A stretch of DNA of 18,660 nucleotides, taken from assembly GCA_023667165.1 (NCBI GenBank), contig JAMPAO010000051.1, positions 1 to 18,660 on the forward strand, written 5' to 3'. This document shows, piece after piece, positions 7,394-14,182 of this stretch. The position numbers and the translations under genes were made by a program. Each line of letters begins with the position of its first letter. Positions within the stretch are counted from its first letter, which is position 1. This DNA is from Ruminococcus sp. Its GTDB lineage: Bacteria; Bacillota; Clostridia; Oscillospirales; Ruminococcaceae. Under the pieces are notes generated by a model that was not told the origin of the DNA, ran no database searches, and was given only the letters and a program-made list of their open reading frames with translations.

Positions 7394-8236
7394 ATGAAAA
7401 TAAGGCTTATGAAACTGTTCGGAGCGGCGGCTCTGGGACTTGCACTGACAGGCTGTTCGCTGTCGGATATCACAGGCTCCGCTCCGGATCCGCGGATAAC
7501 CGGTGCGTACGAGGCGGAGTGTACCGTAACGGCGTACATTATCCCGCCGGGGGAGTCCGCCGACGGCGAAACTCAGTTTTGCTTCGGCGGCAGCATAAAG
7601 CGCTTGGGACCGCAGTTCTGGGAGATGAGCATATCCTCGCCCGACACCGTCGCGGGAATGGAGATCGTCAAGACCGATTCCGCCATGACCTCGCGCTTAG
7701 ACGGTCTGTCCTTTGATATATTCACCGAGGAAATACCCTCCGCTTCGCCTGTCGCGGCGATTTTCGGCGCGCTTGACAGTGCGGCTGTACAGCTTGAAAG
7801 CGGCGGCGGTCTTTCGAGCGGCGAAAACGGGAGCTGGGTCATGAACGGCAGCGGTTACAGCATAATATTTGACAGCACCGGCGCACCCGTTTCAATGTCG
7901 CTTACCGCCTCACGGATAACTGCGGAATTTACCTCCTTTTCGGTAATAGGATCAGACAGCGGCGCACTGTCCGAAACGTCGGCTTCATCCTCCGAAACCG
8001 TCTTACCGCCTGCGGAAACGTCTTTGACGTCTGAGGAAACCTCCGCGCCCCTTTCGGAAACATCGGTATCGCAGACGGCAGCGACGGAAGCGCCGTCGTC
8101 CGAAGCGTTGTCCGAATCGCCTGCGGAAACGTCGGTTTCGGCAGCCTCCGAAACGTCCGAGCCGACGTCCGCGGAAACAACGTCATCTCCCGCGTCGGAA
8201 ACGTCAGCCGCCTCCGTGCCCGTTACCATGGAGTAA
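7394..8236 (+). CDS. Lipoprotein of unknown function with Ser/Thr/Glu-rich repeat tail
   Basis: The 280-residue protein starts with a lipoprotein signal: charged KIRLMK, a hydrophobic stretch, and the lipobox LTGC with Cys21 as lipidation site, so it should be anchored on the outer face of the membrane. Residues of about 30-185 form a moderately hydrophobic, probably beta-rich domain (ECTVTAYIIPP, WEMSISSPDTVAGMEIVK) of a kind often used to read or buffer the envelope; I do not recognise the family. The last 90 or so residues are low-complexity SETS/AETS-type repeats, possibly a glycosylated or wall-spanning stalk (inference). AAAGG (7376-7380) lies 13 bases from this ATG. It fits better an out-of-frame ATG at 7389 that encodes only Met-Ile-stop and overlaps the real start. 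Confidence 0.8.
   Translation: MKIRLMKLFGAAALGLALTGCSLSDITGSAPDPRITGAYEAECTVTAYIIPPGESADGETQFCFGGSIKRLGPQFWEMSISSPDTVAGMEIVKTDSAMTSRLDGLSFDIFTEEIPSASPVAAIFGALDSAAVQLESGGGLSSGENGSWVMNGSGYSIIFDSTGAPVSMSLTASRITAEFTSFSVIGSDSGALSETSASSSETVLPPAETSLTSEETSAPLSETSVSQTAATEAPSSEALSESPAETSVSAASETSEPTSAETTSSPASETSAASVPVTME
7971..8213 (+). repeat. Degenerate repeats encoding the SETS tail of the lipoprotein
   Basis: Variants of CSGAAACGTC recur irregularly through the 3' third of the lipoprotein gene, for example near 7973, 8011, 8128, 8149 and 8198. They encode SET/AET units separated by Ser, Ala, Thr and Pro residues. Such tracts can expand or contract by recombination or slippage. Confidence 0.65.
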
Positions 8237-8251
8237 TACATATGCCTATAC

Positions 8252-8294
8252 AATACGGTCACTGCTCCGATAAAACGGAGCAGTGACCGTATTT
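8252..8294. terminator. Bidirectional 18-bp hairpin terminator
   Basis: AATACGGTCACTGCTCCG (8252-8269) pairs perfectly with CGGAGCAGTGACCGTATT (8276-8293) around a 6-nt loop. It lies between the convergent lipoprotein gene (ends 8236) and yebC (ends 8314) and can serve both, although the U-tracts are short. Confidence 0.85.
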
Positions 8295-8313
8295 GCCGTT
8301 GCGTACAGACTTA

Positions 8314-9057
8314 TCATTCTTCCCCGTCGGTTTCGGGCATATCCCAGTTATGGTAAACGTTCTGAACGTCGTCGTTGTCTTCCAGATGCTCCAGCAGCAG
8401 GTTCATCTTCTTTATGTCGTCCTCGTCCGTAAGCGCGGTGTAGGTAGCGGGGATCTTTTCCGCCTCTGCGGACAGGATCTTATATCCCCTTGCCTCAAGA
8501 GCTTCTCTTACCGCTCCCACATCCGACGGCTCGGTTTCTATCTCAATCTCGTCCTCGTCCATGGTGAAATCGGACGCGCCGCAGTCGAATATGTCTTCCA
8601 TTATCTTGTCCTCGTCCGCGCCGTTGTTTTCGGCGATAATTATTCCCTTGTCGCTGAACATAAAGGAAACGCAGCCCGTAGTGCCTAGATTTCCGCCGAA
8701 TTTGTCGAAATAATGGCGTATATCTCCCGCAGTGCGGTTCTTGTTGTCGGTAAGGGTTTCCACGATAACGGCGACGCCGCTGGGGCCGTAGCCTTCGTAT
8801 ACGTTAGCCTCGTAATCGGTCTTGTCGCCTCCTCCGGCAGCCTTCTTGATGAGCCTGTCGATATTGTCGTTGGGGACGTTGTTTGCTTTTGCCTTGGCAA
8901 TAAGATCCCTGAGCTTGGAATTGCTGGCGGGGTCGCCTCCTCCCGCCTTGACGCAGACGGTTATTTCACGTCCTATTTTAGTAAATATCTTGGCTCTCGC
9001 GCCGTCGGTCGCCTCCTTTTTTCTTTTGATGTTGTTCCATTTTGAATGACCTGACAT
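8314..9057 (-). CDS. yebC: YebC/PmpR (TACO1) family protein
   Basis: The 247-residue protein is a full-length YebC family member. It starts with the signature MSGHSKWNNIKRKKEATD and contains GREITVCVKAGGGDP, NVPNDNIDRLIKKA and YEGYGPSGVAVIVETLTDNKNRT, with an acidic C-terminus ending DMPETDGEE. The family was long described as DNA-binding transcriptional regulators. Mitochondrial TACO1 and, more recently, bacterial members have been linked to translation of difficult (proline-rich) peptides on the ribosome, which would suit the ribosome-related genes nearby (obgE, mrnC). The start has AAAGGAG about seven bases upstream. It is separated by 130 bp from the obgE-mrnC operon and could be its last gene or have its own promoter. 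Confidence 0.95.
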   Translation of the reverse strand: MSGHSKWNNIKRKKEATDGARAKIFTKIGREITVCVKAGGGDPASNSKLRDLIAKAKANNVPNDNIDRLIKKAAGGGDKTDYEANVYEGYGPSGVAVIVETLTDNKNRTAGDIRHYFDKFGGNLGTTGCVSFMFSDKGIIIAENNGADEDKIMEDIFDCGASDFTMDEDEIEIETEPSDVGAVREALEARGYKILSAEAEKIPATYTALTDEDDIKKMNLLLEHLEDNDDVQNVYHNWDMPETDGEE

Positions 9058-9126
9058 AAAAATTCTCCTTTATAAAAAAGTTTTTTGTTATGGCGTGTTA
9101 CGATGCCGCCAGTCCGGCACATTTTC

Positions 9127-9148
9127 CGTATTTATGCCTTTAAATACG
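9127..9148. promoter_or_regulatory. 8-bp inverted repeat upstream of yebC
   Basis: CGTATTTA (9127-9134) and TAAATACG (9141-9148) form a perfect 8-bp dyad with a 6-bp spacer, about 70-90 bp upstream of the yebC start. A second small hairpin (TGCCG/CGGCA, about 9103-9118) lies closer. No T-tract follows either, so they are more likely operators or RNA-processing structures than terminators. I found no convincing -10/-35 pair in this gap. Confidence 0.3.
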
Positions 9149-9187
9149 TGCGTTGAGCCTATTGGTATGGGTTCTCAGATGTCTGTA

Positions 9188-9877
9188 TCACCCGAATATC
9201 CCCCTGTGTCCGTTTACAAGCAGCTTGTATCTCCGTTCATGGCAGCAAAGAGGATCGCCGTGACCGGGCATTATTCTGAGAGGGATAAGCCTTGACAGTC
9301 TTTTTATGCTCTCCCTTGCCCTGCGGGGACTTTCGCATATGGCGGGAAACAGGGATATGGGCGTATTCATTACGGCGTCTCCGACGTAGATATCCGTCCC
9401 CGCTTCGCTGTTGTGAAGCACTCCCACCGATCCTTTGGTATGCCCCTCGAGGCTGATGATACTGCCGTCTATGCCGTATTTTGCAAGGCTCACGCCGTCG
9501 CCTGCGGGTATGATATTATCAAAAGGCTCAGCCGCCTTTTCCTCCGATCTCTCCTGCTCCATTTTGATAAAGCTGCCCACAGGGGTAGTGACATAATAGG
9601 GGCGGCAGTCCATATCCTTTACCAAGGGGAGATCGTAGGGACTGATCATTACGGGAGCGTTAAACAGCCTTGAAAAGTACCCCGCATTTCCCGTATGGTC
9701 TATGTGACCGTGGGTAAGTATTATCAGCGTAACGTTGTAGTTTTTCAGCCATTCTTCGATGGTACCGCGCCATTCCGTGCCGCCCGTGTCGATCAGTATA
9801 TCGCCCTTGTCCCCTCTTATAACATAGCAGTTGCCGCCTCCGCAGCTTATCATATTGAGATTTTCGTACATGATCAT
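9188..9877 (-). CDS. MBL-fold metallo-hydrolase (glyoxalase II-like)
   Basis: The 229-residue protein has a complete metallo-beta-lactamase-fold metal site: THGHIDHTG gives His56, His58, Asp60 and His61; His145 is in LEGHTKGS; Asp167 is in IYVGDAVMN; and His206 is in MPGHGDP. Such proteins are usually two-metal hydrolases of thioesters, phosphodiesters or lactones; the substrate cannot be read from the sequence. No signal peptide is seen, so it is cytoplasmic. Its ATG overlaps the mrnC stop codon (ATGA), which implies translational coupling at the end of the obgE operon; a GGAGG also lies ten bases upstream. A second in-frame ATG two codons later is possible. Confidence 0.88.
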   Translation of the reverse strand: MIMYENLNMISCGGGNCYVIRGDKGDILIDTGGTEWRGTIEEWLKNYNVTLIILTHGHIDHTGNAGYFSRLFNAPVMISPYDLPLVKDMDCRPYYVTTPVGSFIKMEQERSEEKAAEPFDNIIPAGDGVSLAKYGIDGSIISLEGHTKGSVGVLHNSEAGTDIYVGDAVMNTPISLFPAICESPRRARESIKRLSRLIPLRIMPGHGDPLCCHERRYKLLVNGHRGIFG

Positions 9878-10275
9878 GTCTTTGTTACCTCCGTATTTTC
9901 CCAGATATATTCAAACAGCTCCTTTATCCGCTCTCTTTCCCCCGTCAGATGCAGATAACCGAAAAGAGCCTCCAGCGACGTTGCTTTGTGATATTCTATG
10001 GGGTTGGAGCTTTTGGGAACGCTGCCCGAGCTGCAGGCTGCGTTTCTTCCCCTTTTCATCACCGCCCGTTCGTCCTCCGTAAGCATAGGCTCTATAAGCT
10101 CGGAGGCTCTCGCCTGATAATTTGCCCTTACCCTCTCCACGGAAGCGGGATGCAGCTTTTTCACCGGCATATTTGCGGATATCACCAGCCGCTCCCGCAC
10201 AAGCTGACCGTAGACCGCGTCCCCCAGAAATGCAAGGGTAAGGGGACTGTACCCGTTCGCTTCTCTTTTATCCAA
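9874..10275 (-). CDS. mrnC: Mini-ribonuclease III (23S rRNA maturation)
   Basis: The 133-residue protein matches Mini-RNase III, the RNase III-like nuclease of Firmicutes that lacks the double-stranded-RNA-binding domain and matures 23S rRNA ends in B. subtilis. The first motif is LAFLGDAVYGQLVRERL (14-30) with catalytic Asp19; the second is EYHKATSLEALFGYLHL (94-110) with Glu102. The central RANYQARASELIEPMLTEDE and RGRNA stretches are also typical. Length is normal for the family. The start is TTG at 10275, six bases after the NUDIX stop; no ATG lies near, and the ribosome-binding site (AAAGG, about 13 bases away) is poor, so translation is probably coupled to the upstream gene. It overlaps the MBL gene by four bases. 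Confidence 0.93.
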   Translation of the reverse strand: MDKREANGYSPLTLAFLGDAVYGQLVRERLVISANMPVKKLHPASVERVRANYQARASELIEPMLTEDERAVMKRGRNAACSSGSVPKSSNPIEYHKATSLEALFGYLHLTGERERIKELFEYIWENTEVTKT

Positions 10276-10281
10276 GCGTTC

Positions 10282-10836
10282 TCACGACCTTTCGGGCGAT
10301 ACGGGGACGGTGTTGTCCTCCGCAGTGTGCGTGCCGTCATGATCTTTCATGAAAAAGAGCAGGTCTATAAAAGCGTGATGATAAGGGATAAACTCTCCCT
10401 TGTCTATCATTTCCTTTATTTCCCGTGAATCCGCCCATTTTACCGCCGCCACCTCTTCCGGCTGCAATTTAAGCGAATGTTCATCCGGATCCGCATTGAC
10501 GATATAGATATCGTCGAACACATTTTCCGTCTGTACCGTAAGCGCACGGCGAAGCTGCTCCGCCTTTAATGTCATGCCTATCTCCTCGGATGTTTCGCGT
10601 ATTGCCGCAGAGAGGCTGGTGTCTTCCGTCACCGAGCTGCCTCCGACGGTAACGTCCCACATACCGCTCCATGAGCTTTTGAACGGCTGCCTTTGCTGTA
10701 TAAGCATTTTTCCCGCGCTGTTGAAAATGCATATATGTACCACCATGCGGTATTCACCTTTTTTTGCGGGTGCGCCCCGCAGCTCGGTGCGTCCCGTTTT
10801 AATGCGGTTCTCATCGTAAACGTCCCATCGTTCCAT
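10282..10836 (-). CDS. NUDIX hydrolase
   Basis: The 184-residue protein resembles the IPP-isomerase-like NUDIX group: it begins MERWDVYDENRIKTGRTELRG, followed by the core MVVHICIFNSAGKMLIQQR. The NUDIX box is at about residues 65-88 (GGSSVTEDTSLSAAIRETSEEIGM). The RExxEExG core, which binds the metal, is intact, but the upstream conserved Glu position aligns with Asp72. It probably hydrolyses a nucleoside diphosphate derivative; the substrate is unknown. The start at 10836 is chosen because AAAGGAG is about seven bases upstream; a longer reading to 10896 would add 20 unrelated residues and overlap the preceding gene. It is third in the obgE operon. Confidence 0.88.
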   Translation of the reverse strand: MERWDVYDENRIKTGRTELRGAPAKKGEYRMVVHICIFNSAGKMLIQQRQPFKSSWSGMWDVTVGGSSVTEDTSLSAAIRETSEEIGMTLKAEQLRRALTVQTENVFDDIYIVNADPDEHSLKLQPEEVAAVKWADSREIKEMIDKGEFIPYHHAFIDLLFFMKDHDGTHTAEDNTVPVSPERS

Positions 10837-10861
10837 GGCAATGCTCCTTTCGGTAATGCGG

Positions 10862-11287
10862 TCAGTCCTTTTTGCCAAGCACCCAAACATAGGCATATAT
10901 ACCGTCCTCGCTGCCGTTTTGGTATCTTTTCATAACTCTTTGTATGGGAAAAATGACCGCGCCGCCGTCAAGCTCGACGGAAGCGTTCACCTCTCCCGCA
11001 GGGTCGCTGTCGTCGGTGTGCCATTTTCCGCCGTAAAGACGGATGACCGTTTCTCCCACATAGCAGCCAAGGGCGAAAATTATCCGTCCTCTGCCGTGTT
11101 TTGTGATAATGCCATCCTCGCCGCTCTGCTCTTCTATAAAGCGGTCTATCTCTTTCATGCTTTCAAGAGTGTAGTCTGCCTTGTAACCCGATACGTTGAG
11201 CGCGTTTTCGACCCATGCGCACGCATTGGATATATCCTCGGCAAGAGACGGCTGCTGTTTTTTGAAAAGTTTGTCCAAAATTCCCAT
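10862..11287 (-). CDS. Conserved-looking hypothetical protein
   Basis: I do not recognise this 141-residue protein. It begins MGILDKLFKKQQPSLAED, an amphipathic start often seen in small cytoplasmic proteins. It then has a helical region (SNACAWVENALNV, MKEIDRFIEEQ) and a compact C-terminal part with GRIIFALGCYVGETVIRLYGGKW and SVELDGGAVIFPIQRVMKRYQNG. The glycine- and aromatic-rich layout suggests one folded alpha/beta domain. No signal peptide, membrane segment or catalytic motif is visible. The ATG at 11287 has AAGGAGG eight bases upstream and lies 13 bases after the obgE stop; the NUDIX gene follows after 25 bases. Its place in the operon suggests co-expression with ribosome-assembly functions, but no role can be assigned. 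Confidence 0.8.
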   Translation of the reverse strand: MGILDKLFKKQQPSLAEDISNACAWVENALNVSGYKADYTLESMKEIDRFIEEQSGEDGIITKHGRGRIIFALGCYVGETVIRLYGGKWHTDDSDPAGEVNASVELDGGAVIFPIQRVMKRYQNGSEDGIYAYVWVLGKKD

Positions 11288-11300
11288 AAAATTATCCTCC

Positions 11301-12581
11301 TTAGAACACGAAATTAAATTCAAACCCGAAAATATTTACCGTATCCCCCTCGTCAATGCCCATTTCTTCCAGCCTGTCTATTATGCCGGTGTTGCGCAGC
11401 ACCCGCTGAAAATACTGGAGCGAAGCGTAATCCTCCATATCCACCGTGCGCATGATATGCTCCAGCCAAGGCGCTTCAACGTAAAATACGGCGTCGTCCC
11501 CTCTGGTTATCTCGAAACGCTCGCCCACGCCCGCCTGCTCGTCAAGCTCTGCGGGGGTAAGAGGCTCCGGCTCGTATTCCTTTATGGGAGGCAGCTTGTC
11601 AAGCTCTCCTGCGACCGTTCCGATAAGCTCCCTTGTACCCATAGCGGCGGCGGCGGATATCTCTGTCATCTCCATGCCCAATGACGCGATATATTCCCTG
11701 AAATCGTCTATCTGTTCCCTCGAGGCTATGTCGCATTTGTTTGCCGCCACTATCTGAGGGCGCCGGGAAAGCTCCTCGGAGAAGTTTTTCAGCTCGCGGT
11801 TGATTATCTCGAAATCCTCTTTAGGATCTCTGCCCTCGCTGCCGGAAACGTCCACCACATGGACTATCAGGCGGCAGCGGTCAACGTGCCGCAGAAATTC
11901 ATGCCCCAGTCCCACGCCCTCGGAGGCTCCCTCGATAAGTCCCGGTATGTCAGCCATAACAAAGGACTTGCCCTCTTCTATCTTAACAACGCCCAGCACG
12001 GGCGTCAGGGTGGTAAAGTGATAATTCGCTATCTTCGGCTTTGCGGCGGACAGCACGGAAATAAGCGTGGATTTGCCCACGTTGGGAAATCCCACCAGAC
12101 CCACGTCCGCAAGGAGCTTGAGCTCCAAAGACACCTCAAACTCCTCGCCCAAAAACCCGGGCTTCGAGAATTTGGGTATCTGCCTTGTGGGAGTGGCAAA
12201 GCGGGCGTTTCCCTTGCCGCCCCTGCCGCCTTTTGCAAGGACTTTCGGCTCGTCCGAGGACATATCCGCCATGATCCTGCCCGTTGAGGCTTCCCGTACG
12301 ACCGTGCCTCTGGGAACGTTCACTATCAGATCCGGAGCGTTTTTTCCCGTGCAGTTGCGGGAAGAGCCGTTCTGCCCTCTCTGAGCTGCGTATTTTTTTT
12401 TGTATTTGAAATCTATAAGGGAGGAAAGGCTGTCGTCGACGGCGAATATCACGTCGCCGCCCTTGCCGCCGTCGCCGCCGTCCGGTCCTCCCGCAGCCAC
12501 ATATTTTTCACGGTGAAAGGAAACTGCGCCGTCGCCGCCGTCCCCCGCTTTTATTTTAATAACCGCCTTATCAACGAACAT
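11301..12581 (-). CDS. obgE: Obg-family GTPase (50S ribosome assembly)
   Basis: The 426-residue protein has all three Obg regions. The glycine-rich Obg fold (about 1-158) contains GGPDGGDGGKGGDV and KGGRGGKGNARF. The G domain (159-330) has G1 GFPNVGKS (164-171), the switch-I HFTTLTP, G3 DIPG (211-214), G4 NKCD (281-284) and G5 SA (309-310). The C-terminal OCT domain is at about 357-426. Length is close to the 428 residues of B. subtilis Obg. Obg binds late 50S intermediates and couples ribosome maturation to GTP and (p)ppGpp levels; in Bacillus it also affects stress response and sporulation. A GGAAGGAG precedes the start. It is the first gene of a five-gene operon, with a strong promoter at 12651-12680. 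Confidence 0.97.
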   Translation of the reverse strand: MFVDKAVIKIKAGDGGDGAVSFHREKYVAAGGPDGGDGGKGGDVIFAVDDSLSSLIDFKYKKKYAAQRGQNGSSRNCTGKNAPDLIVNVPRGTVVREASTGRIMADMSSDEPKVLAKGGRGGKGNARFATPTRQIPKFSKPGFLGEEFEVSLELKLLADVGLVGFPNVGKSTLISVLSAAKPKIANYHFTTLTPVLGVVKIEEGKSFVMADIPGLIEGASEGVGLGHEFLRHVDRCRLIVHVVDVSGSEGRDPKEDFEIINRELKNFSEELSRRPQIVAANKCDIASREQIDDFREYIASLGMEMTEISAAAAMGTRELIGTVAGELDKLPPIKEYEPEPLTPAELDEQAGVGERFEITRGDDAVFYVEAPWLEHIMRTVDMEDYASLQYFQRVLRNTGIIDRLEEMGIDEGDTVNIFGFEFNFVF

Positions 12582-12650
12582 CTGAAAACTCCTTCCGGCA
12601 AAAGACAGCGAACAGAGCCGTTACTCTGTCCGTAAACGATACATATATTT

Positions 12651-12680
12651 ATTATAACACGCGGACGCGGCTTTTGTCAA
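12651..12680 (-). promoter_or_regulatory. Promoter of the obgE operon
   Basis: On the minus strand TTGACA (12680-12675) and TATAAT (12656-12651) are 18 bp apart, with an extended -10 (TGTTATAAT). Both hexamers are perfect. The leader is about 60 nt and contains a small hairpin (ACAGAG/CTCTGT, about 12612-12629). Confidence 0.88.
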
Positions 12681-12779
12681 TGTTTACACGGAAACATTTA
12701 AAATCGAAACGGCTCGCAGACGTTGGCTTTTATTCTCAAAATGCCCAAAAATCGGGCGCAATATTGTTTGGTTTGCTGA

Positions 12780-12808
12780 TTGAAAAGAGGAGGAAAAAGG
12801 TGTATAAT
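12780..12808 (+). promoter_or_regulatory. Promoter of the PP2C phosphatase gene
   Basis: TTGAAA (12780-12785) and TATAAT (12803-12808) are separated by 17 bp, about 36 bp upstream of the chosen start. It is divergent from the obgE promoter, about 100 bp away. Confidence 0.8.
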
Positions 12809-12843
12809 ATATAAGAGTATCTATGTAGGACGAGGTGTGCTGC

Positions 12844-13596
12844 TTGTATTATTGCTGCGGGATTTCCGATAAAGGCGCTGTGCGTGACAATAACGAGGAC
12901 GCCTATCTTATAAACAGGACGGTCATGACCCAATCCCTTTCCGAAAGCGGAGTGACAGCTCCTTTTATCGCCGCTGTGGCGGACGGAGTGGGAGGCGAAG
13001 CGGCAGGCGAGATCGCTTCCGCTATGGCGCTCAGACTTTTGGCGTCGGTCAAGCCGGGTAAAAGGGTAAATCTTCGGTCAAAGCTGATGAATATCCACGG
13101 AAAAATAAAGCGTTACGGCATTTCCCACGGCGGTACGGAAAATATGCAGACGACCCTGTGCGCGCTGGCTGTGGACTGCGACGGCAAGGCGTATGTCATA
13201 AACGTCGGAGATTCCCGTATGTACCGCTGCCGCAGCGGCAGCCTAAGACAGCTCTCCACGGATCAGTCGCTGGTGCAGATGCTGTACGAGCAGGGAAAGA
13301 TAACCATGAACGAGAAGAAGCGCCATGCTCAGCGCAATGTGATATTCCCCGTTCTGGGCAATGTGGACGACGATCCCCGTCCCTCGGTGACGGAGATACC
13401 CGGCGGCATCGAAAAGGGCGATCTGATAATAATCTGCACCGACGGTCTTTCCGATTACATCACCGTGGGAGAGTTCGAGGAAACTCTCGCTTTGCCCATG
13501 CGCCTGCCCAAGCGGCTCAAGCGTCTTGTCGACATCGCGATAAAAAACGGAAGCCCCGACAACATTACCGTTGTGGGGATCTCCGTTGTGCAGTAG
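12844..13596 (+). CDS. PP2C-family serine/threonine protein phosphatase
   Basis: The protein of about 250 residues has the full PP2C motif set: NNEDAY (about 16-21), AVADGVGGEAAGE (44-56), NVGDSRMYR (120-128), STDQSLVQ (138-145), CTDGLSDYI (198-206) and PDNITVV (238-244). The metal-binding Asp residues are all present, so it should be an active Mn/Mg-dependent phosphatase like B. subtilis PrpC or Stp. There is no membrane segment. TTG 12844 is chosen because GAGGTG (12833-12838) lies five bases upstream; GTG 12835, three codons earlier, is possible but overlaps that site. In many Firmicutes this gene sits beside a PASTA Ser/Thr kinase and rsgA; no kinase is adjacent here. It converges on spoVAC. 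Confidence 0.92.
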   Translation: MYYCCGISDKGAVRDNNEDAYLINRTVMTQSLSESGVTAPFIAAVADGVGGEAAGEIASAMALRLLASVKPGKRVNLRSKLMNIHGKIKRYGISHGGTENMQTTLCALAVDCDGKAYVINVGDSRMYRCRSGSLRQLSTDQSLVQMLYEQGKITMNEKKRHAQRNVIFPVLGNVDDDPRPSVTEIPGGIEKGDLIIICTDGLSDYITVGEFEETLALPMRLPKRLKRLVDIAIKNGSPDNITVVGISVVQ

Positions 13597-13611
13597 CGTT
13601 TTAGCGCTACT
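13592..13611. terminator. Compact hairpin covering both convergent stop codons
   Basis: AGTAGCG (13592-13598) and CGCTACT (13605-13611) form a 7-bp stem with a 6-nt T-rich loop. It contains the TAG stop of the phosphatase gene (13594-13596) and the TAG stop of spoVAC on the other strand (13609-13607). The T-tract is short, so termination is likely weak. Confidence 0.45.
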
Positions 13612-14062
13612 TTATGAAAAAGTAATATATCAGACCGTAAAGGACGGACGCCGCCGTGCCGTAGAGTATTACGGGACCTGCGATAATGAATATCTTGGCG
13701 CCCAGTCCGAGGACGTAGCCTTCGGATTTGAACTCCACGGCGGGCGAGGATACGGCGTTTGCAAATCCCGTTACGGGAACGAGAGTTCCCGCTCCTCCGT
13801 GCTTGGCGATCTTTTCGTACAGTCCCAGTCCGGTGAGCAGGGCGGACAGGAAAACGAGCGTTACGGTGCACCATGCCGCCGACGTGCGTTCGTCGTAGCC
13901 ATAGTACGCGTACAGCTCGATAAACGCCTGACCTATGGCGCAGATAAGGCCTCCGATAAGAAACGCCTTGAGGATGTCAACGGCGCTTTTCGAGTTTGGC
14001 GACGCTTTTTTGACAAGCTCTCCGTACTGCTTTTGAGATATTGCGGGTTTTGACGCTGTCAA
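13607..14062 (-). CDS. spoVAC: Stage V sporulation protein AC
   Basis: The 151-residue protein matches SpoVAC, an inner-membrane part of the spore channel that imports Ca-dipicolinate during sporulation and releases it at germination; B. subtilis SpoVAC has been reported to act as a mechanosensitive channel. Family hallmarks are FLIGGLICAIGQ (34-45), SALLTGLGLYEKI (73-85) and GAGTLVPVTGFANAVSSPAVEFKSEG (90-115; key residues PVTGFAN and EFKSEG). Hydrophobic segments lie at about 33-54, 63-82 and 117-149. The TTG start at 14062 has AAGGAGGT (14071-14078) with nine bases between GGAGG and the start; no other start is near. The usual partners spoVAD and spoVAEB are not adjacent in this window. 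Two 17-bp direct repeats lie upstream. Confidence 0.93.
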   Translation of the reverse strand: MTASKPAISQKQYGELVKKASPNSKSAVDILKAFLIGGLICAIGQAFIELYAYYGYDERTSAAWCTVTLVFLSALLTGLGLYEKIAKHGGAGTLVPVTGFANAVSSPAVEFKSEGYVLGLGAKIFIIAGPVILYGTAASVLYGLIYYFFIK

Positions 14063-14090
14063 GGTCTGTCACCTCCTTTTTGTGATCTTA

Positions 14091-14131
14091 TATAATATTA
14101 TCTGCCGAAGCGTTTATAATATTACCTGCCG
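14091..14131. repeat. Two 17-bp direct repeats upstream of spoVAC
   Basis: TATAATATTATCTGCCG (14091-14107) and TATAATATTACCTGCCG (14115-14131) differ at one base and are spaced 24 bp centre to centre. Each contains the palindrome TAATATTA. They lie 29-69 bp upstream of spoVAC and 52-92 bp upstream of the divergent YkgJ-type gene, so they could be operators for either. A further palindrome GAAAAATTTTTC is at 14148-14159. No convincing sigma-F/G promoter could be read. Confidence 0.6.
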
Positions 14132-14182
14132 GTCAGTTTTTTTACCCGAAAAATTTTTCATCCGATAAAAGGAAAATATATA

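Noticed and set aside
7971..8213. Possible CRISPR-like array
   Set aside because: The repeated units are short, degenerate, irregularly spaced and in frame within a coding sequence.
7855..8262. Asp/Val/Ser-repeat open frame opposite the lipoprotein tail
   Set aside because: The repeats are the reverse complement of the SETS-coding repeats; it starts within the shared terminator and has no ribosome-binding site.
12736..12933. 65-codon minus-strand frame between obgE and the phosphatase
   Set aside because: It covers the phosphatase promoter and start, has no ribosome-binding site and no similarity I can see.
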